64,000 nt of DNA, taken from assembly GCA_001549895.1 (NCBI GenBank), contig AP014719.1, forward strand, positions 1,054,001-1,118,000, read 5' to 3'. The notes under the pieces were generated by a model. That model was not told where the DNA came from. It made no database searches and worked only from the letters and a program-made list of their open reading frames with translations. The stretch is from Arthrobacter sp. Hiyo8. GTDB taxonomy: Bacteria > Actinomycetota > Actinomycetes > Actinomycetales > Micrococcaceae. Shown one piece after another: positions 45,513-55,798 of this stretch. Position numbers and translations under genes: made by a program. Each line of letters begins with the position of its first letter. Position 1 is the stretch's first letter.

Positions 45513-46412
45513 TTAGAGGAAGATATCCGGTACCAGCTTCTCCTCCGGGGCACCCAGACTGTAGGGCCTGAAGTCGGATACTCCGGTAGCCCTCAACACC
45601 TGTTCGTCCGTATAGAAGTTGCCTGTATTGCTTGCTGAAGCGCCTGAGTCTGCGGACAGGTTCGCCCCGGTCAGGACAGCGTGGGCCGCATCGGCCATGA
45701 TTTCCGGGCCCCTGGCCGCTTGGACGATCTGTGCCCCGCCGGGCATATTCCGAATGGCGGCAGTGTCGATCAGCGTGCAGGGCCACAGCGAGTTGACCGA
45801 CACGCCGTCGTTCTTGAGTTCTTCGGCCAGGCCCAGCGTGGTGAGGCTCATGCCGTACTTGGCCATGGTGTAGGCCAGATGCATGCCTGCCCACTTCGGG
45901 TCAAGGTTCAGCGGCGGCGAGAGCGTCAGGATGTGGGCGTTGTTCGATGTCCGCAGGGCCGGAAGCGCGAGCTTGGACAGCAGGAAGGTGCCTCGGACGT
46001 TGATGTCCTGCATGAGGTCATAGCGTTTCATGTCAATTGCGTCAGTGCGGGAGAGGTCTATCGCCGAGGCGTTGTTGACCACGACGTCGATTCCGCCAAA
46101 GTGTTCGACGGCGGCGGCAACCGCCGCGGCAACGTCGCCGTCGTTGCGGACATCACCCACCAGCGGCAGCGCTTGGCCGCCCGCCGCTTCCAGTTGTTCG
46201 GCGGCCGTGAAGACCGTTCCTTCAAGCTTGGGGTGTGGCTCCCCGGTCTTGGCCATGATGACGATGTTGGCGCCGTCACGTGCCGCGCGGGTAGCGATTG
46301 CCAGGCCGATGCCGCGGCTGCCGCCGGACATCAGAATGGTGCGGCCCTTCAGTGATCCACGTGCCTGGTAGGGAAGGGCAGGGCTTGCAGAAGCATCGTT
46401 GCTTGAGGTCAT
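45513..46412 (-). CDS. short-chain dehydrogenase/reductase (HSDL2-like)
   Basis: 299 residues, uninterrupted, from ATG 46412 (MTSSNDAS). RTILMSGGSRGIGLAIATRA is the cofactor motif, VVVNNASAI follows, and HLAYTMAKYGMS carries the Tyr and Lys. ILTLSPPLNLDPKW is the HSDL2-type Ser loop. Such enzymes are linked to fatty-acid or steroid metabolism. Its promoter region carries a perfect palindrome at 46433-46452. Confidence 0.82.
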   Translation of the reverse strand: MTSSNDASASPALPYQARGSLKGRTILMSGGSRGIGLAIATRAARDGANIVIMAKTGEPHPKLEGTVFTAAEQLEAAGGQALPLVGDVRNDGDVAAAVAAAVEHFGGIDVVVNNASAIDLSRTDAIDMKRYDLMQDINVRGTFLLSKLALPALRTSNNAHILTLSPPLNLDPKWAGMHLAYTMAKYGMSLTTLGLAEELKNDGVSVNSLWPCTLIDTAAIRNMPGGAQIVQAARGPEIMADAAHAVLTGANLSADSGASASNTGNFYTDEQVLRATGVSDFRPYSLGAPEEKLVPDIFL

Positions 46413-46432
46413 GAGGACACTGTAGCCCAACT

Positions 46433-46452
46433 ATGTTACTGGCGAGTAACAT
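46433..46452. promoter_or_regulatory. perfect palindrome between SDR and accD, probable TetR-family operator
   Basis: ATGTTACT GGCG AGTAACAT has perfect eight-base arms and lies 21 bases upstream of the SDR start and 172 bases before accD. The core TTACTGGCGAGTAA resembles sites bound by TetR-family regulators of acyl-CoA metabolism; the regulator is not encoded here. Confidence 0.55.
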
Positions 46453-46623
46453 CACTCGATGCTCGACTTGAAGTCGGAAAATTGTAGGGTTTCTACAGCG
46501 GTCTGTGGCTTTTGCGTCATTAGACTAGCCAACAGGGCCCGCACTTTGTACGGATGCTACTTAAGAGCGCATGCCTAACAAAGCAGTGCCAGCGTAAATC
46601 AGCTACAGAGCCGGAGACATTTG

Positions 46624-48205
46624 ATGAGCCACGATCTGACAACGACAGCGGGAAAGATTGCCGACTTCCGCGACCGCCAGGCCCGTGCAGAACAACCGTC
46701 CGGCCCCGAAGCCATCGAAAAGCAACATGCCCGCGGCAAGAACACCGCCCGCGAACGCATCGACATGCTCCTCGATGAAGACTCCTTCGTAGAGTTCGAC
46801 GCTTTGGCCGTCCACCGCTCCACCGCGTTCGGCATGGAGAAGAAGAAGCCCCTCGGCGACGGCGTCGTCTCGGCTACGGCACCGTCGACGGCCGCCTCGT
46901 AGCCATCTACAGCCAGGAATTCAGCGTCTACGGTGGCTCCCTGAGCCAAGTCAACGGCGAGAAGATCGTCAAGGTCCAGGAATTCGCCCTCCGCAACGGT
47001 TGCCCGATGGTGGGCATCAACGACGGCGGCGGCGCGCGTATCCAGGAAGGCGTCGCCTCGCTGGCGATGTTCGCTGACATCTTCCGCAACAACGTCCATT
47101 CTTCCGGCGTCGTCCCGCAGATTTCCCTCATCATGGGCCCGTGCGCCGGCGGGGCGGCCTACTCCCCCGCCCTCACCGACTACATCGTGATGGTGGACAA
47201 GACCTCCCACATGTTCATCACCGGCCCCGACGTCATCAAGACCGTCACCGGCGAAGACGTGGACATGGAAACCCTTGGCGGCGCACGCCAGCACAACGCC
47301 ACCACCGGTACTGCAACATACCTCGCCAATGACGAAGCCGACGCGATCGAGTTCGTCCGCGAACTCCTGGACTTCCTGCCGTCCAACAACCTGTCCGAGG
47401 CGCCCGTCCTGGAGCACGAGCAGGAACTGGAGCTCGACGACGACGACCTCGCCCTCGACACGCTCATCCCGGACTCGGCCAACCAGCCGTACGACATGCG
47501 CAAGGTCATCGAGCAGATCGTGGATGACGCCCATTTCCTCGAAATGCAGTCGCTCTACGCCCCCAACGTGATCATCGGCTACGGCCGGGTTGAAGGCCAC
47601 ACGGTCGGGATCGTGGCCAACCAGCCCATGCAGTTCGCGGGCACGCTGGACATCTCGGCTTCGGAAAAGGCCGCCCGCTTTGTCCGCCACTGCGACGCCT
47701 TCAACGTCCCCATCATCACCTTGGTGGACGTCCCCGGCTTCCTGCCCGGCAAGGACCAGGAATTCCAAGGCATCATCCGCCGCGGAGCCAAGCTGCTTTA
47801 CGCCTACGCCGAAGCCACCGTGCCCAAGCTGACGGTCATCACGCGCAAGGCCTACGGCGGAGCGTACATCGTCATGGGTTCCAAGAAGCTCGGCGCGGAC
47901 CTCAACCTGGCCTGGCCCACGGCGCAAATCGGCGTCATGGGCGCCCAAGGTGCCGTCAACATCCTGTACCGCCGCGATCTTGCCGCGGTCGCCGAGGCCT
48001 GTGGCGACGTCGAAGCCAAGCGCGCCGAGATCATCCGCCAGTACGAGGAAGAACTCCTCAACCCCTACCAGGCGGCCGAGCTCGGCTACGTCGACGCCGT
48101 CATCGCGCCGTCGGAGACCCGCCTGCAGATCATCAAGGGCCTCCGCGCCCTCCGCGACAAGCGGGCCAGCCTGCCCACCAAGAAGCACGGAAACATCCCC
48201 TGTGA
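46624..48205 (+). CDS. acyl-CoA carboxylase beta subunit (carboxyltransferase)
   Basis: Transfers carboxyl from biotin to acetyl- or propionyl-CoA, providing malonyl- or methylmalonyl-CoA. 527 residues. [80 protein letters not shown] and [20 protein letters not shown] are AccD5/PccB signatures. The ATG at 46624 follows GGAG. Bases lost near 46873 and in the C run at 48197-48200; after correction it ends GNIPL and overlaps accE (GTGA). Confidence 0.9.
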
Positions 48206-48452
48206 GCGTCGAACAGAACCCAGGCTCCGGGCCCGGTTCCACGGACGCGGTGCCCGCCGAGCCCTTGCTTTCGGTGGTCAAGGGAGACCCGACGCCGGAA
48301 GAGCTCGCGGCGCTTGCCGCCGTCGTCGCCTCCCTTGGAGCGTCCGAGGAAGCCGAAGCTCCAAAACCGAGCACGCGGCACTGGCTGCGCCGGCAGCAAC
48401 TGCGCATGGATCCACACCGGGTCCAGGCGCCTGGAAGCGCAGCCGGGGCTGA
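48202..48452 (+). CDS. accE: acyl-CoA carboxylase epsilon subunit
   Basis: Small actinobacterial subunit that tightens alpha-beta association of acyl-CoA carboxylase. About 83 residues. The core [20 protein letters not shown] then VVASL is characteristic, and the end [11 protein letters not shown] matches the family terminus. GTG at 48202 overlaps the accD stop. One base is lost near 48405-48425, between LRMDP and GPGAW; without it the frame would run to 48495 through the palindromic element. Confidence 0.85.
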
Positions 48453-48463
48453 GTTTTGTGGTC

Positions 48464-48531
48464 ACCCAACCGACTCGCATTTAATGCCGTTTTGAAGGCC
48501 CAGAACGACATTAAATGCGAGCAAGTTGGGT
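48464..48531. repeat. palindromic element, family A copy 3
   Basis: CCCAACCGACTCGCA, TTTAA, TGCCGTT against the complement CCCAACTTGCTCGCA, TTTAA, TGTCGTT: 23 of 27 positions pair. The loop is TTTTGAAGGCCCAGA. It begins 12 bases after the accE stop, the same distance as copy 1 from gatB. Confidence 0.8.
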
Positions 48532-48594
48532 TGGCGGCCGGATCTTCTGCAACAACCCTTTCATAAGGCGCCTGGACGCGGTTAGGCTCGTGGG

Positions 48595-50280
48595 GTGACT
48601 ACCTCTAACACAGCTCCGGCACGCCTCCAGACTGCCATCGACGCGGTCGCCGATGCCTACACGGACGCCCTTCTTGCCCTCAACCCGAGCCTCGCCACCA
48701 CCCTCGGCCTGCCCGGACACGAAACCGAATACCAGGATTTCTCGCCCTCAGGCGCCGCGGCCTTCGCCAAGGCAGCACGGGACACCCTCGACGAGCTCGC
48801 CACCCTCGAACCCACGGACGCCTCCGACGTCGTCACGCTGGACGCGATGCGGGAACGGCTCGGCCTGGCGATTGAGATCCACGAGTCCGGCTGGGACGCC
48901 GCGGACCTGAACAATATCGAATCTCCCGCCCAAACCATCCGCGCGATCTTCGACCTTATGCCCACCGACACGGCCGAACACTGGGAGCACATCGCCGGCC
49001 GCGCTGCCAACGTTGCGGAAGCGATCGACGGGTACATCGTTTCCCTTCGCTCGGCGAAGGACGCAGGGAAAGTCTCCGCGGCCCGCCAAGTCAAGATCGT
49101 CATCGAACAGACCAGCAAATACGCGGCCGAAGACGGCTTCTTCGCCAAGCTCGCCGCCGAAGCCACCATCGACGGCCAGCCGCTGCCGGCGGAACTGCAG
49201 GAAAAGCTCGACGCCGGTGCCGCCGTCGCGCGCTCCGCTTACTTGCGTCTTGCCGCCTTCCTCGAAGCGGAACTTCTGCCCTTTGCTCCCGAAAAGGACG
49301 CCGTGGGCCGCGAACGCTACGCACTGGCCTCACGCTTGTTCCTTGGCGCAACCGTGGACCTCGAGGAAACATACGCCTGGGGCGTGCAGGAACTCGAGCG
49401 GCTCATTGCCGAACAGGAACAGGTGGCCGAGCAAATCAAGCCCAGCGCGTCCATCGAGGAAGCCAAAGCCATCCTCGACAACGATCCCGCACGGCAAATC
49501 AAGGGCACCGACGCCCTCAAAGCCTGGATGCAGGAACTCTCAGACCGGGCAGTGTCCGAATTGGCCGACGTCCACTTCGACATCCCGGACATCATGAAGA
49601 CGCTCGAATGCCGCATCGCCCCCACGGACGAAGGCGGCATCTACTACACGGGCCCTTCGGACGACTTCTCCCGGCCAGGCCGCATGTGGTGGTCCGTCCC
49701 CGCCGGCGAAGACACCTTCACCACCTGGGCCGAAACCACCACAGTGTTCCACGAAGGCGTCCCCGGCCACCACCTCCAGGTGGCCACCGCCGTCTACCGC
49801 CGCGAGCTCCTCAACAACTGGCGGCGGAACGTCTGCTGGGTGTCCGGGCACGGCGAAGGCTGGGCACTCTATGCAGAAAAGCTCATGCTCGAGCTCGGCT
49901 ACCTCAAGGACCCGGGCGACCACATGGGCATGCTGGACATGCAGCGCATGCGCGCGGCCCGCGTGGTGTTCGATATCGGCGTCCACCTCGAGCTGGAAGT
50001 TCCGGAACGCTGGGGCAGCGGTACCTGGACCTCGGAGAAGGGCTTCGAATTCCTCAAGGCCAACCTCCCCATCAGCGCGGGCCAGCTCCAGTTCGAATTC
50101 ACCCGCTACCTCGGATGGCCGGGGCAGGCTCCGTCGTACAAGGTGGGGCAACGGCTGTGGGAAGAAATCCGGGCTGAACTCGAACGCCGCGACGGATTCG
50201 ACTTGAAGTCCTTCCACACGGATGCCCTGAACATCGGCTCTGTCGGCCTGGATACGCTTCGCCGGGCGCTGCTCGGGTGA
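48595..50280 (+). CDS. DUF885-family zinc peptidase-like protein
   Basis: 561 residues, uninterrupted. TVFHEGVPGHHLQVATAVYR carries the HExxH-like metal motif of the family, and VSGHGEGWALYAEKLMLELG supplies the third ligand region (EGWA.Y.E). No signal peptide, so probably cytoplasmic. The family resembles M2/M3-type metallopeptidases, but substrates are mostly unknown. GTG start at 48595. The stop codon is directly followed by family A copy 4. Confidence 0.8.
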   Translation: MTTSNTAPARLQTAIDAVADAYTDALLALNPSLATTLGLPGHETEYQDFSPSGAAAFAKAARDTLDELATLEPTDASDVVTLDAMRERLGLAIEIHESGWDAADLNNIESPAQTIRAIFDLMPTDTAEHWEHIAGRAANVAEAIDGYIVSLRSAKDAGKVSAARQVKIVIEQTSKYAAEDGFFAKLAAEATIDGQPLPAELQEKLDAGAAVARSAYLRLAAFLEAELLPFAPEKDAVGRERYALASRLFLGATVDLEETYAWGVQELERLIAEQEQVAEQIKPSASIEEAKAILDNDPARQIKGTDALKAWMQELSDRAVSELADVHFDIPDIMKTLECRIAPTDEGGIYYTGPSDDFSRPGRMWWSVPAGEDTFTTWAETTTVFHEGVPGHHLQVATAVYRRELLNNWRRNVCWVSGHGEGWALYAEKLMLELGYLKDPGDHMGMLDMQRMRAARVVFDIGVHLELEVPERWGSGTWTSEKGFEFLKANLPISAGQLQFEFTRYLGWPGQAPSYKVGQRLWEEIRAELERRDGFDLKSFHTDALNIGSVGLDTLRRALLG

Positions 50281-50346
50281 CCCAACTGACTCGCATTTGT
50301 TGTCGTTTTGGAGGCTCATAACGACAACAAATGCGAGTCAGATGGG
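50281..50346. repeat. palindromic element, family A copy 4 (best preserved)
   Basis: CCCAACTGACTCGCA, TTTGT, TGTCGTT pair with the right arm at 26 of 27 positions. The loop is TTTTGGAGGCTCATA. It starts at the base after the DUF885 stop codon. No T run follows. The rest of the gap to 50510 holds only the probable promoter of the symporter gene. Confidence 0.85.
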
Positions 50347-50510
50347 CTGAGACGTACGAGACATTCCCCACATTCTGTCCGGGAATAACTTCATAAATGG
50401 GTGGATTGGCGGCGAATTCGCGGGCCTTTTTTGGGAGTGGGTCGAATGTGAGACCGTAACATTTCTCAACGTCGGGTCGCGGTGGTATTTTTCGGGCCTA
50501 GTTTGTTCCG

Positions 50511-51923
50511 GTGAGCAATTCATCCAACACTTTGACTTCCGCCGGAAAGACTTCGTCCCGGCTTCCCAAGTGGGCAACGTCCTTCGGCGTCCAGATCATC
50601 GCGGCCCTCGTGATCGGCCTGGCCCTCGGCCTCCTGGCCAAAGCCACCGGCAGCACCACGAAAGCTCCCAACGGGCTCGGCGCCACGCTGCAGACCATCG
50701 GCTCGAGCTACGTCTCGCTGCTGCAGACCGCCGTCGTGCCCTTGATCTTCACAGCCGTGGTGAGCTCCATCGCGAACCTGCGCCAAGTGTCCAATGCCGC
50801 GAAATTGGCGTGGAACACTCTGCTCTGGTTCGCCATCACTTCACTCATCGCCGTGACGATCGGCATCGGACTTGGAGTGCTCTTGCAGCCAGGCTCCGGC
50901 ACCGGCATCACCAAGAAGGCCGAGTACGCCGGAAAGACCGGCGACTGGTGGGCGTTCCTGACAGGTCTTTTCCCCAAGAACTTCCTGGGCCTGGGAGCGA
51001 GCACCACCGTCACGGACGGCGTCGCCAGCACGTCGATCACCTTCAACGTGCTGCAGATCCTGGTGATCGCCATCGCCGTCGGCGTCGCAGCCCTCAAGGT
51101 GGGCAAGCAGGCCGAACCATTCCTGAACCTCAACGCTTCCGCCCTGGCCGTCATCCAGAAGGTCCTCTGGTGGATCATCCGCATTGCCCCGCTGGGCACC
51201 ATCGGCCTGATCGGCAACGCAGTGGCCGTCTACGGGTGGGACACCATCGGTTCGCTCGGCAAGTTCACGGTGGCCATCTACGCGGGCCTCGCCCTGGTGC
51301 TGTTCGTCGTCTACCCCATCCTGGTCAAGACCCATGGACTGTCCGTCAAGCAGTACTTCTCGGGCGTGTGGCCCGCCGTGCAGTTGGCATTCGTCTCACG
51401 TTCCTCGATCGGCACGCTGCCGCTCACGCAGCGCGTCACCGAACGCAACCTGGGCGTCCCCCAGGGTTACGCGTCCTTCGCCGTGCCACTCGGCGCCACC
51501 ACCAAGATGGACGGTTGCGCCGCCATCTACCCGGCCGTCGCCGCGATCTTCGTTGCCCAGTTCTTCGGCATCAACCTGGACTTCAGCCAGTACTTGCTGA
51601 TCGTGGTGGTTTCCGTCCTTGGTTCCGCGGCAACGGCAGGCACCACGGGCGCCGTCGTCATGCTCACGCTGACACTTTCCACGCTGGGACTGCCGCTCGC
51701 CGGCGTCGGACTCCTCCTGGCGATCGACCCCATCCTGGACATGGGCCGCACGGCCGTCAACGTGGCAGGACAGGCGCTGGTTCCGGCCATCGTCGCCAAG
51801 CGGCAGGGAATCCTGGACGAATCGCTCTACAACGCGCCCCGCAAGGGAACGGCATTCGCGGCCGAGGGTGAGTCCCCGGAGGCATCCGAGGAGGCCCGCG
51901 AGCTCGCTGGCGCCAAAGCCTAG
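50511..51923 (+). CDS. dicarboxylate/amino acid:cation symporter (DAACS family)
   Basis: Membrane protein of 470 residues, uninterrupted. ISS-type motif VSRSSIGTLPLTQRVTERNL, then YASFAVPLGATTKMDGCAAI (the substrate and sodium site, usually NMDG), and LDMGRTAVNVAGQALVPAIV are the GltP/DctA signatures. Transports glutamate/aspartate or C4-dicarboxylates with Na or protons; TKMDG instead of TNMDG makes the ion preference uncertain. GTG start at 50511. Ends before a strong terminator. Confidence 0.9.
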   Translation: MSNSSNTLTSAGKTSSRLPKWATSFGVQIIAALVIGLALGLLAKATGSTTKAPNGLGATLQTIGSSYVSLLQTAVVPLIFTAVVSSIANLRQVSNAAKLAWNTLLWFAITSLIAVTIGIGLGVLLQPGSGTGITKKAEYAGKTGDWWAFLTGLFPKNFLGLGASTTVTDGVASTSITFNVLQILVIAIAVGVAALKVGKQAEPFLNLNASALAVIQKVLWWIIRIAPLGTIGLIGNAVAVYGWDTIGSLGKFTVAIYAGLALVLFVVYPILVKTHGLSVKQYFSGVWPAVQLAFVSRSSIGTLPLTQRVTERNLGVPQGYASFAVPLGATTKMDGCAAIYPAVAAIFVAQFFGINLDFSQYLLIVVVSVLGSAATAGTTGAVVMLTLTLSTLGLPLAGVGLLLAIDPILDMGRTAVNVAGQALVPAIVAKRQGILDESLYNAPRKGTAFAAEGESPEASEEARELAGAKA

Positions 51924-51942
51924 CGACGGCACATCGTCGCGC

Positions 51943-51990
51943 GGACAAATCCCCGGGGCCAGTTCAAAATGCCCCGGGGATTTGTCCTTT
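51943..51990 (+). terminator. rho-independent terminator after the DAACS symporter
   Basis: GGACAAAT and CCCCGGGGC pair perfectly with GCCCCGGGG and ATTTGTCC around an 11-base loop, a 17-bp stem followed by TTTT. Confidence 0.9.
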
Positions 51991-52021
51991 TAACGGGGTG
52001 GATTCTGGATAGGCTCTGTCC

Positions 52022-52474
52022 ATGCTCATAGTCACCTCAAACAAGATTCCGGGCCACAAGATCGACGCCGTCTTCGGCGAAGTCATGGGCCTCACCGTCC
52101 GCTCACGGGATATCGGCGCCCAGGTAATGGCCGGCTTCCGTTCCCTCGGCGGCGGCGAGCTGCCCGAAATGACCAAGGCGCTCTATGAGAGCCGCCAGGA
52201 AGTCATGGCCCGCATGGTCAACGAGGCACAGCAGCGCGGTGCCAACGCAATCGTCGCGATGCGCTTCGACACGTCCGAGATGGGCGGCAACTGGACCGAA
52301 GTGTGCGCCTACGGGACTGCCGTTTTCGCCATTCCCCTGGCCGAAGGCGAGCCAGGCGCCACAGGCCAGTCGATCTACCTCACCAGCGCGGCAGCCCAAC
52401 AGCCCACCCAGCAATCCACGCAGGCCGCGACGTCGGCCGCGCCCCAGGAACACGAGACCCCACCGGAGATTTAA
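52022..52474 (+). CDS. YbjQ-like UPF0145 heavy-metal-binding domain protein
   Basis: 150 residues, uninterrupted. MLIVTSNKIPGHKIDAVFGE, GLTVRSRDIGAQVMAGFRSL and RGANAIVAMRFDTSEMGG are YbjQ/UPF0145 blocks, a small pentameric beta fold without a settled function. The last 35 residues are a Gln/Ala/Thr-rich tail. The TetR gene follows on the same strand. Confidence 0.85.
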   Translation: MLIVTSNKIPGHKIDAVFGEVMGLTVRSRDIGAQVMAGFRSLGGGELPEMTKALYESRQEVMARMVNEAQQRGANAIVAMRFDTSEMGGNWTEVCAYGTAVFAIPLAEGEPGATGQSIYLTSAAAQQPTQQSTQAATSAAPQEHETPPEI

Positions 52475-52483
52475 CTTGCCCTG

Positions 52484-52499
52484 AGTGCAAAGTTGCACT
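52484..52499. promoter_or_regulatory. perfect palindrome at the TetR-MMPL operon start
   Basis: AGTGCAA AG TTGCACT lies 12 bases upstream of the TetR start codon and contains TTGCAC, a possible -35. Placement suggests self-repression of the TetR-MMPL pair. Confidence 0.55.
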
Positions 52500-52511
52500 T
52501 AGTGTAACTAT

Positions 52512-53197
52512 GTGACGCCTTCCGACACTATCGCCCTCCCGTCGCGCCGCGAACAGAACAAACTGGCCACCCGCCAAGCGATCGCCGACGCGGCCCTCGC
52601 CGTGTTGCGCAGCAAGGGGGCCGGCAATTTCACCGTGGAAGACATCGCGGAAGAAGCCGGCGTATCCCGGCGCACCTTCTTCAACTACTTCCCCAGCCTC
52701 GAAGCAGCCTTGGCGTCCGTGACCGAAGGCTTCCTGGACCATGCCTTGGAACAGTTCCGATTGCGCCCTTCGGACGAACCCATCCTCGATTCCGCCCGGG
52801 CCGCCCTCACGGCGCTGGCTGACCCTATGACGGTTTCCCCCATGGCCGAACTCTTCAGCCTCACCCACGACAACCGTGCCTTGGTGCGTTCCGAACTGGA
52901 AGCCTGGGACCACTGCACCACTCAGATCATCGACGCTGCCCGTCGTCGCCTCGGCCCGGATGTCAACGAGCTCTATCTGCGGGCTCTGGCAGGGTCCATC
53001 ATTTCCTGCGGCAAGGCAGCCATGAGCGTCTGGTTCGAACAACACGGCCCGGATCTATCCGCTGAATCCCTCGCGAGCTTGCGGCAGCACTTGATCGACG
53101 CTATCGGCCTGCTCGGTTCAGGCTTCACGGCACCCGCCCTCAAACCCCGTCGGCGCACAGCCCTCAGCCCGCGGCAGACTCCCAACACTCGGCATAA
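52512..53197 (+). CDS. TetR-family transcriptional regulator
   Basis: About 228 residues. ATRQAIADAALAVLRSKGAG and FTVEDIAEEAGVSRRTFFNY form the DNA-binding domain; the rest is helical ligand-binding. GTG at 52512. A C lost near 53145-53148 would give a stop at 53195-53197; without it the frame runs on into the transporter gene. It lies 26 bases before the MMPL transporter gene, which it probably controls. Confidence 0.83.
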
Positions 53198-53223
53198 CCA
53201 CACACCGACAGATCGGTTCCGAT

Positions 53224-55743
53224 ATGGCACTCCTGCTCTACCGCCTTGGCAAGTTCTCCTACCGTCACCGCTGGCTGGTGATCTCCCTCTGGCTGGCTGT
53301 GCTCGTGGCCGTCGGCGGTTCTGCAGCCGCCTTCCACGGCACCATGTCCAACAATTTCCAGATCCCCGGCACTGAGACCCAGCAGATGCTGGACAAACTC
53401 AAGAAGGACCTTCCTGCCTCCTCGGGCGGTTCCGCAGGGATCGTCTTCGAAGCCGGCGACGCCGGATTCAACCAAGCCGGCAAGGACGCCATTGCGTCGG
53501 CCCTCGCCCAGCTGGAAAAGCTGCCGGATGTGCAGTCCACGGTCAACCCGTTCACGACCCAAGCCGCCTTGGACAAGGCACCGTCCGATCTTGCTGCCGG
53601 GGAACAGAAAGCTGCCGCCGGGCAAGCTGAGCTGGACAAGGCGCGGGCCACGCTCGACGCAGGCGATGCCCAACTCAAGGCCGCCGAGCAGCAAATGACC
53701 GCCGTCGGTATGCCCGCGGCGCAGATCCAGGCCCAGCTTGCCCCTCAACAGGCCGAACTCCTGGCCGGACGCCAGAAGCTCGATGCCGGCCAGAAGCAAG
53801 CCGCCGACGGCGCCGCCACCCTCGCCCTGGCCAAACGCCAAGTGACCGCTTCCCAAGGGATGCGCTTTGTCTCCACGGACGGTAAAGCGGCGATCGCGCA
53901 GGTCCAGTTCAAGACCTCGATCAATGGCCTGACCCCGCCGTCCGGCAGCAAGTCCAGGACATTGTCCATGGGGTCTCCTCGGCAGGCGTCACAGCCTTGG
54001 CCAGCAAGGAAATCACCGAGGACGTCTCCCAATTGTTCGGTGTCTCCGAAATCATCGGTATCGCCGTCGCGGCCATTGCCCTGATTGTGATGCTGGGAAC
54101 GCTCGTCGCCGCCGGCCTTCCCCTGCTGATGGCGATCATCGGCGTGGCGGTGGGCGTCGGCGGTACCTTTGCCCTCACCGGCGTCATTGACATGAGTTCC
54201 ATCTCCCCGATGCTCGCGCTCATGCTGGGACTCGCCGTCGGGATCGACTACTCGCTCTTCATCGTCAACCGCCACCGCGGGCAATTGCTTTCGGGGATGG
54301 ACGCCGAGGAATCAGTGGCCCTCGCGACCGGCACTTCAGGCAACGCCGTCCTTTTCGCCGGCCTCACCGTCGTCATCGCGCTTGCGGCACTGGTGGTTCC
54401 CGGGCTGCCATTCCTTGCGGTCATGGGTCTGTCGGCCGCCGCGACGGTGGCAGTCGCCGTCGTCGTCTCCCTCACTCTGACTCCGGCAGTCCTCTCGCTG
54501 GTGGGCCGCAAACTGATCTCTAAGCGGGCCTGGGCCAAGGCAGAGCGGCACAACGCCGAGCCTGACCACGCCTCGGCGGACCGCGCGGCGGACCAGCAGC
54601 GAAGCAGCCGTGGTTGGGCGGGCTTGTGACCCGGCATCCGGTGGTCTCGCTGCTTGCCGGCGTCGTGCTGCTCGGGTGCTGGCCCTCCCGGCCTCCCAGC
54701 TGCGCCTCGCTTTGCCCGACGGCGGTTCGGAGCCGGTCGATTCGCAAGCGTTCAAGGCGTACGACCTCACCCGGACCAGCTTCGGCGAGGGAATGACCGG
54801 TCCCATCGTGGTTGTCGGTACCCTCCCGGACGGGCTCAGCGACGATCAGGCCAAGACGAAGCAGTTCGACGTCGCGGACAAGCTGCGCAGTGTCGACAAC
54901 GTCGTGGCAGCCGTTCCGGTAGCCCTCAGCCAGGATCACCGCACGGCCGTTTTCCAGGTCATCCCCAAGGACGGCCCCGCGAGCGCCAGCACCGTCCAGG
55001 TGGTCTCGGAACTGCGGGGCAAGGGTTCCGAAATCCAGCAGGCCACAGGCGCCACCATCGGATTGACGGGGCAGACGGCCGGCAACATCGACGTCTCCGC
55101 GAAGCTCGGTGCCGCCTTGCCGCCGTACTTGGCGATCGTCGTCGGGCTCTCGCTGGTCCTCCTGCTCCTGGTGTTCCGCTCGATCGTCGTCCCGCTGCTC
55201 GCCACCGGCGGTTTCCTGCTCTCGCTCGCGGCAGCGTTCGGCGCCGTGGTGGCCGTATACCAGTGGGGCTGGCTGGGCTCCGTGTTCGACGTCGCCAATC
55301 CCGGAGCGGTGCTGAGCTTCCTGCCGATCATCCTCATTGGTGTGCTGTTCGGCCTGGCCATGGACTACCAGGTGTTCATCACATCGGGCATGCGCGAATC
55401 GTTCATGCATGGCGAGAATGCGAAGCAAGCAGTCCGAAGCGGCTTCAGCCATGCCGCAGCTGTGGTCACGGCCGCCGCCATCATCATGGTCAGCGTGTTC
55501 GCCGGCTTCATCTTCAGCCACCTGACCATGGTCCGGCCGCTCGGTTTCGCGATGGCGTTCGGCGTGCTCGTCGATGCGTTCGTGGTGCGGATGACCATTG
55601 TCCCGGCCGTGATGTACCTGTTGGGCGAAAAGGCCTGGTGGCTGCCGCGATGGCTGTCCCGGGTCCTGCCCGACGTCGACGTCGAGGGCGCAAACCTGCA
55701 GCGCACGACGTCGGCGGGCGGGACCAAGGAGCTGGTCCACTAA
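53224..55743 (+). CDS. MMPL/RND-family exporter
   Basis: Membrane transporter of about 840 residues with two halves of roughly six membrane segments. GKFSYRHRWLVISLWLAVLV is the first. An Ala/Gln/Lys/Glu-rich stretch at about residues 125-210 (QKAAAGQAELDKARATLDAG) is likely an extracytoplasmic coiled coil. LMLGLAVGIDYSLFIVNRHR and GVLFGLAMDYQVFITSGMRE carry the paired Asp-Tyr proton-relay motifs of MMPL proteins. Three bases lost near 53940, 54607 and 54675. Probably exports a lipid or toxic compound recognised by the TetR regulator. Confidence 0.85.
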
Positions 55744-55760
55744 GCGTCTGGTTGCCTATC

Positions 55761-55798
55761 AGCGGGCGTCGGTTCTGTGTCCAGAACCGACGCCCGCT
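55761..55798 (+). terminator. perfect 17-bp hairpin after the MMPL gene, sharing a box with family B copy 2
   Basis: AGCGGGCGTCGGTTCTG pairs perfectly with CAGAACCGACGCCCGCT around TGTC. It starts 17 bases after the MMPL stop; no T run follows. Its right arm contains the first 11-base box of the family B module. Confidence 0.6.

Noticed and set aside
46599..48407. Long antisense reading frame of about 600 codons opposite accD
   Set aside because: It mirrors the codon phase of a strongly conserved gene in high-GC DNA, has low-complexity Asp/Val/Gly/His-rich composition and no family motif.
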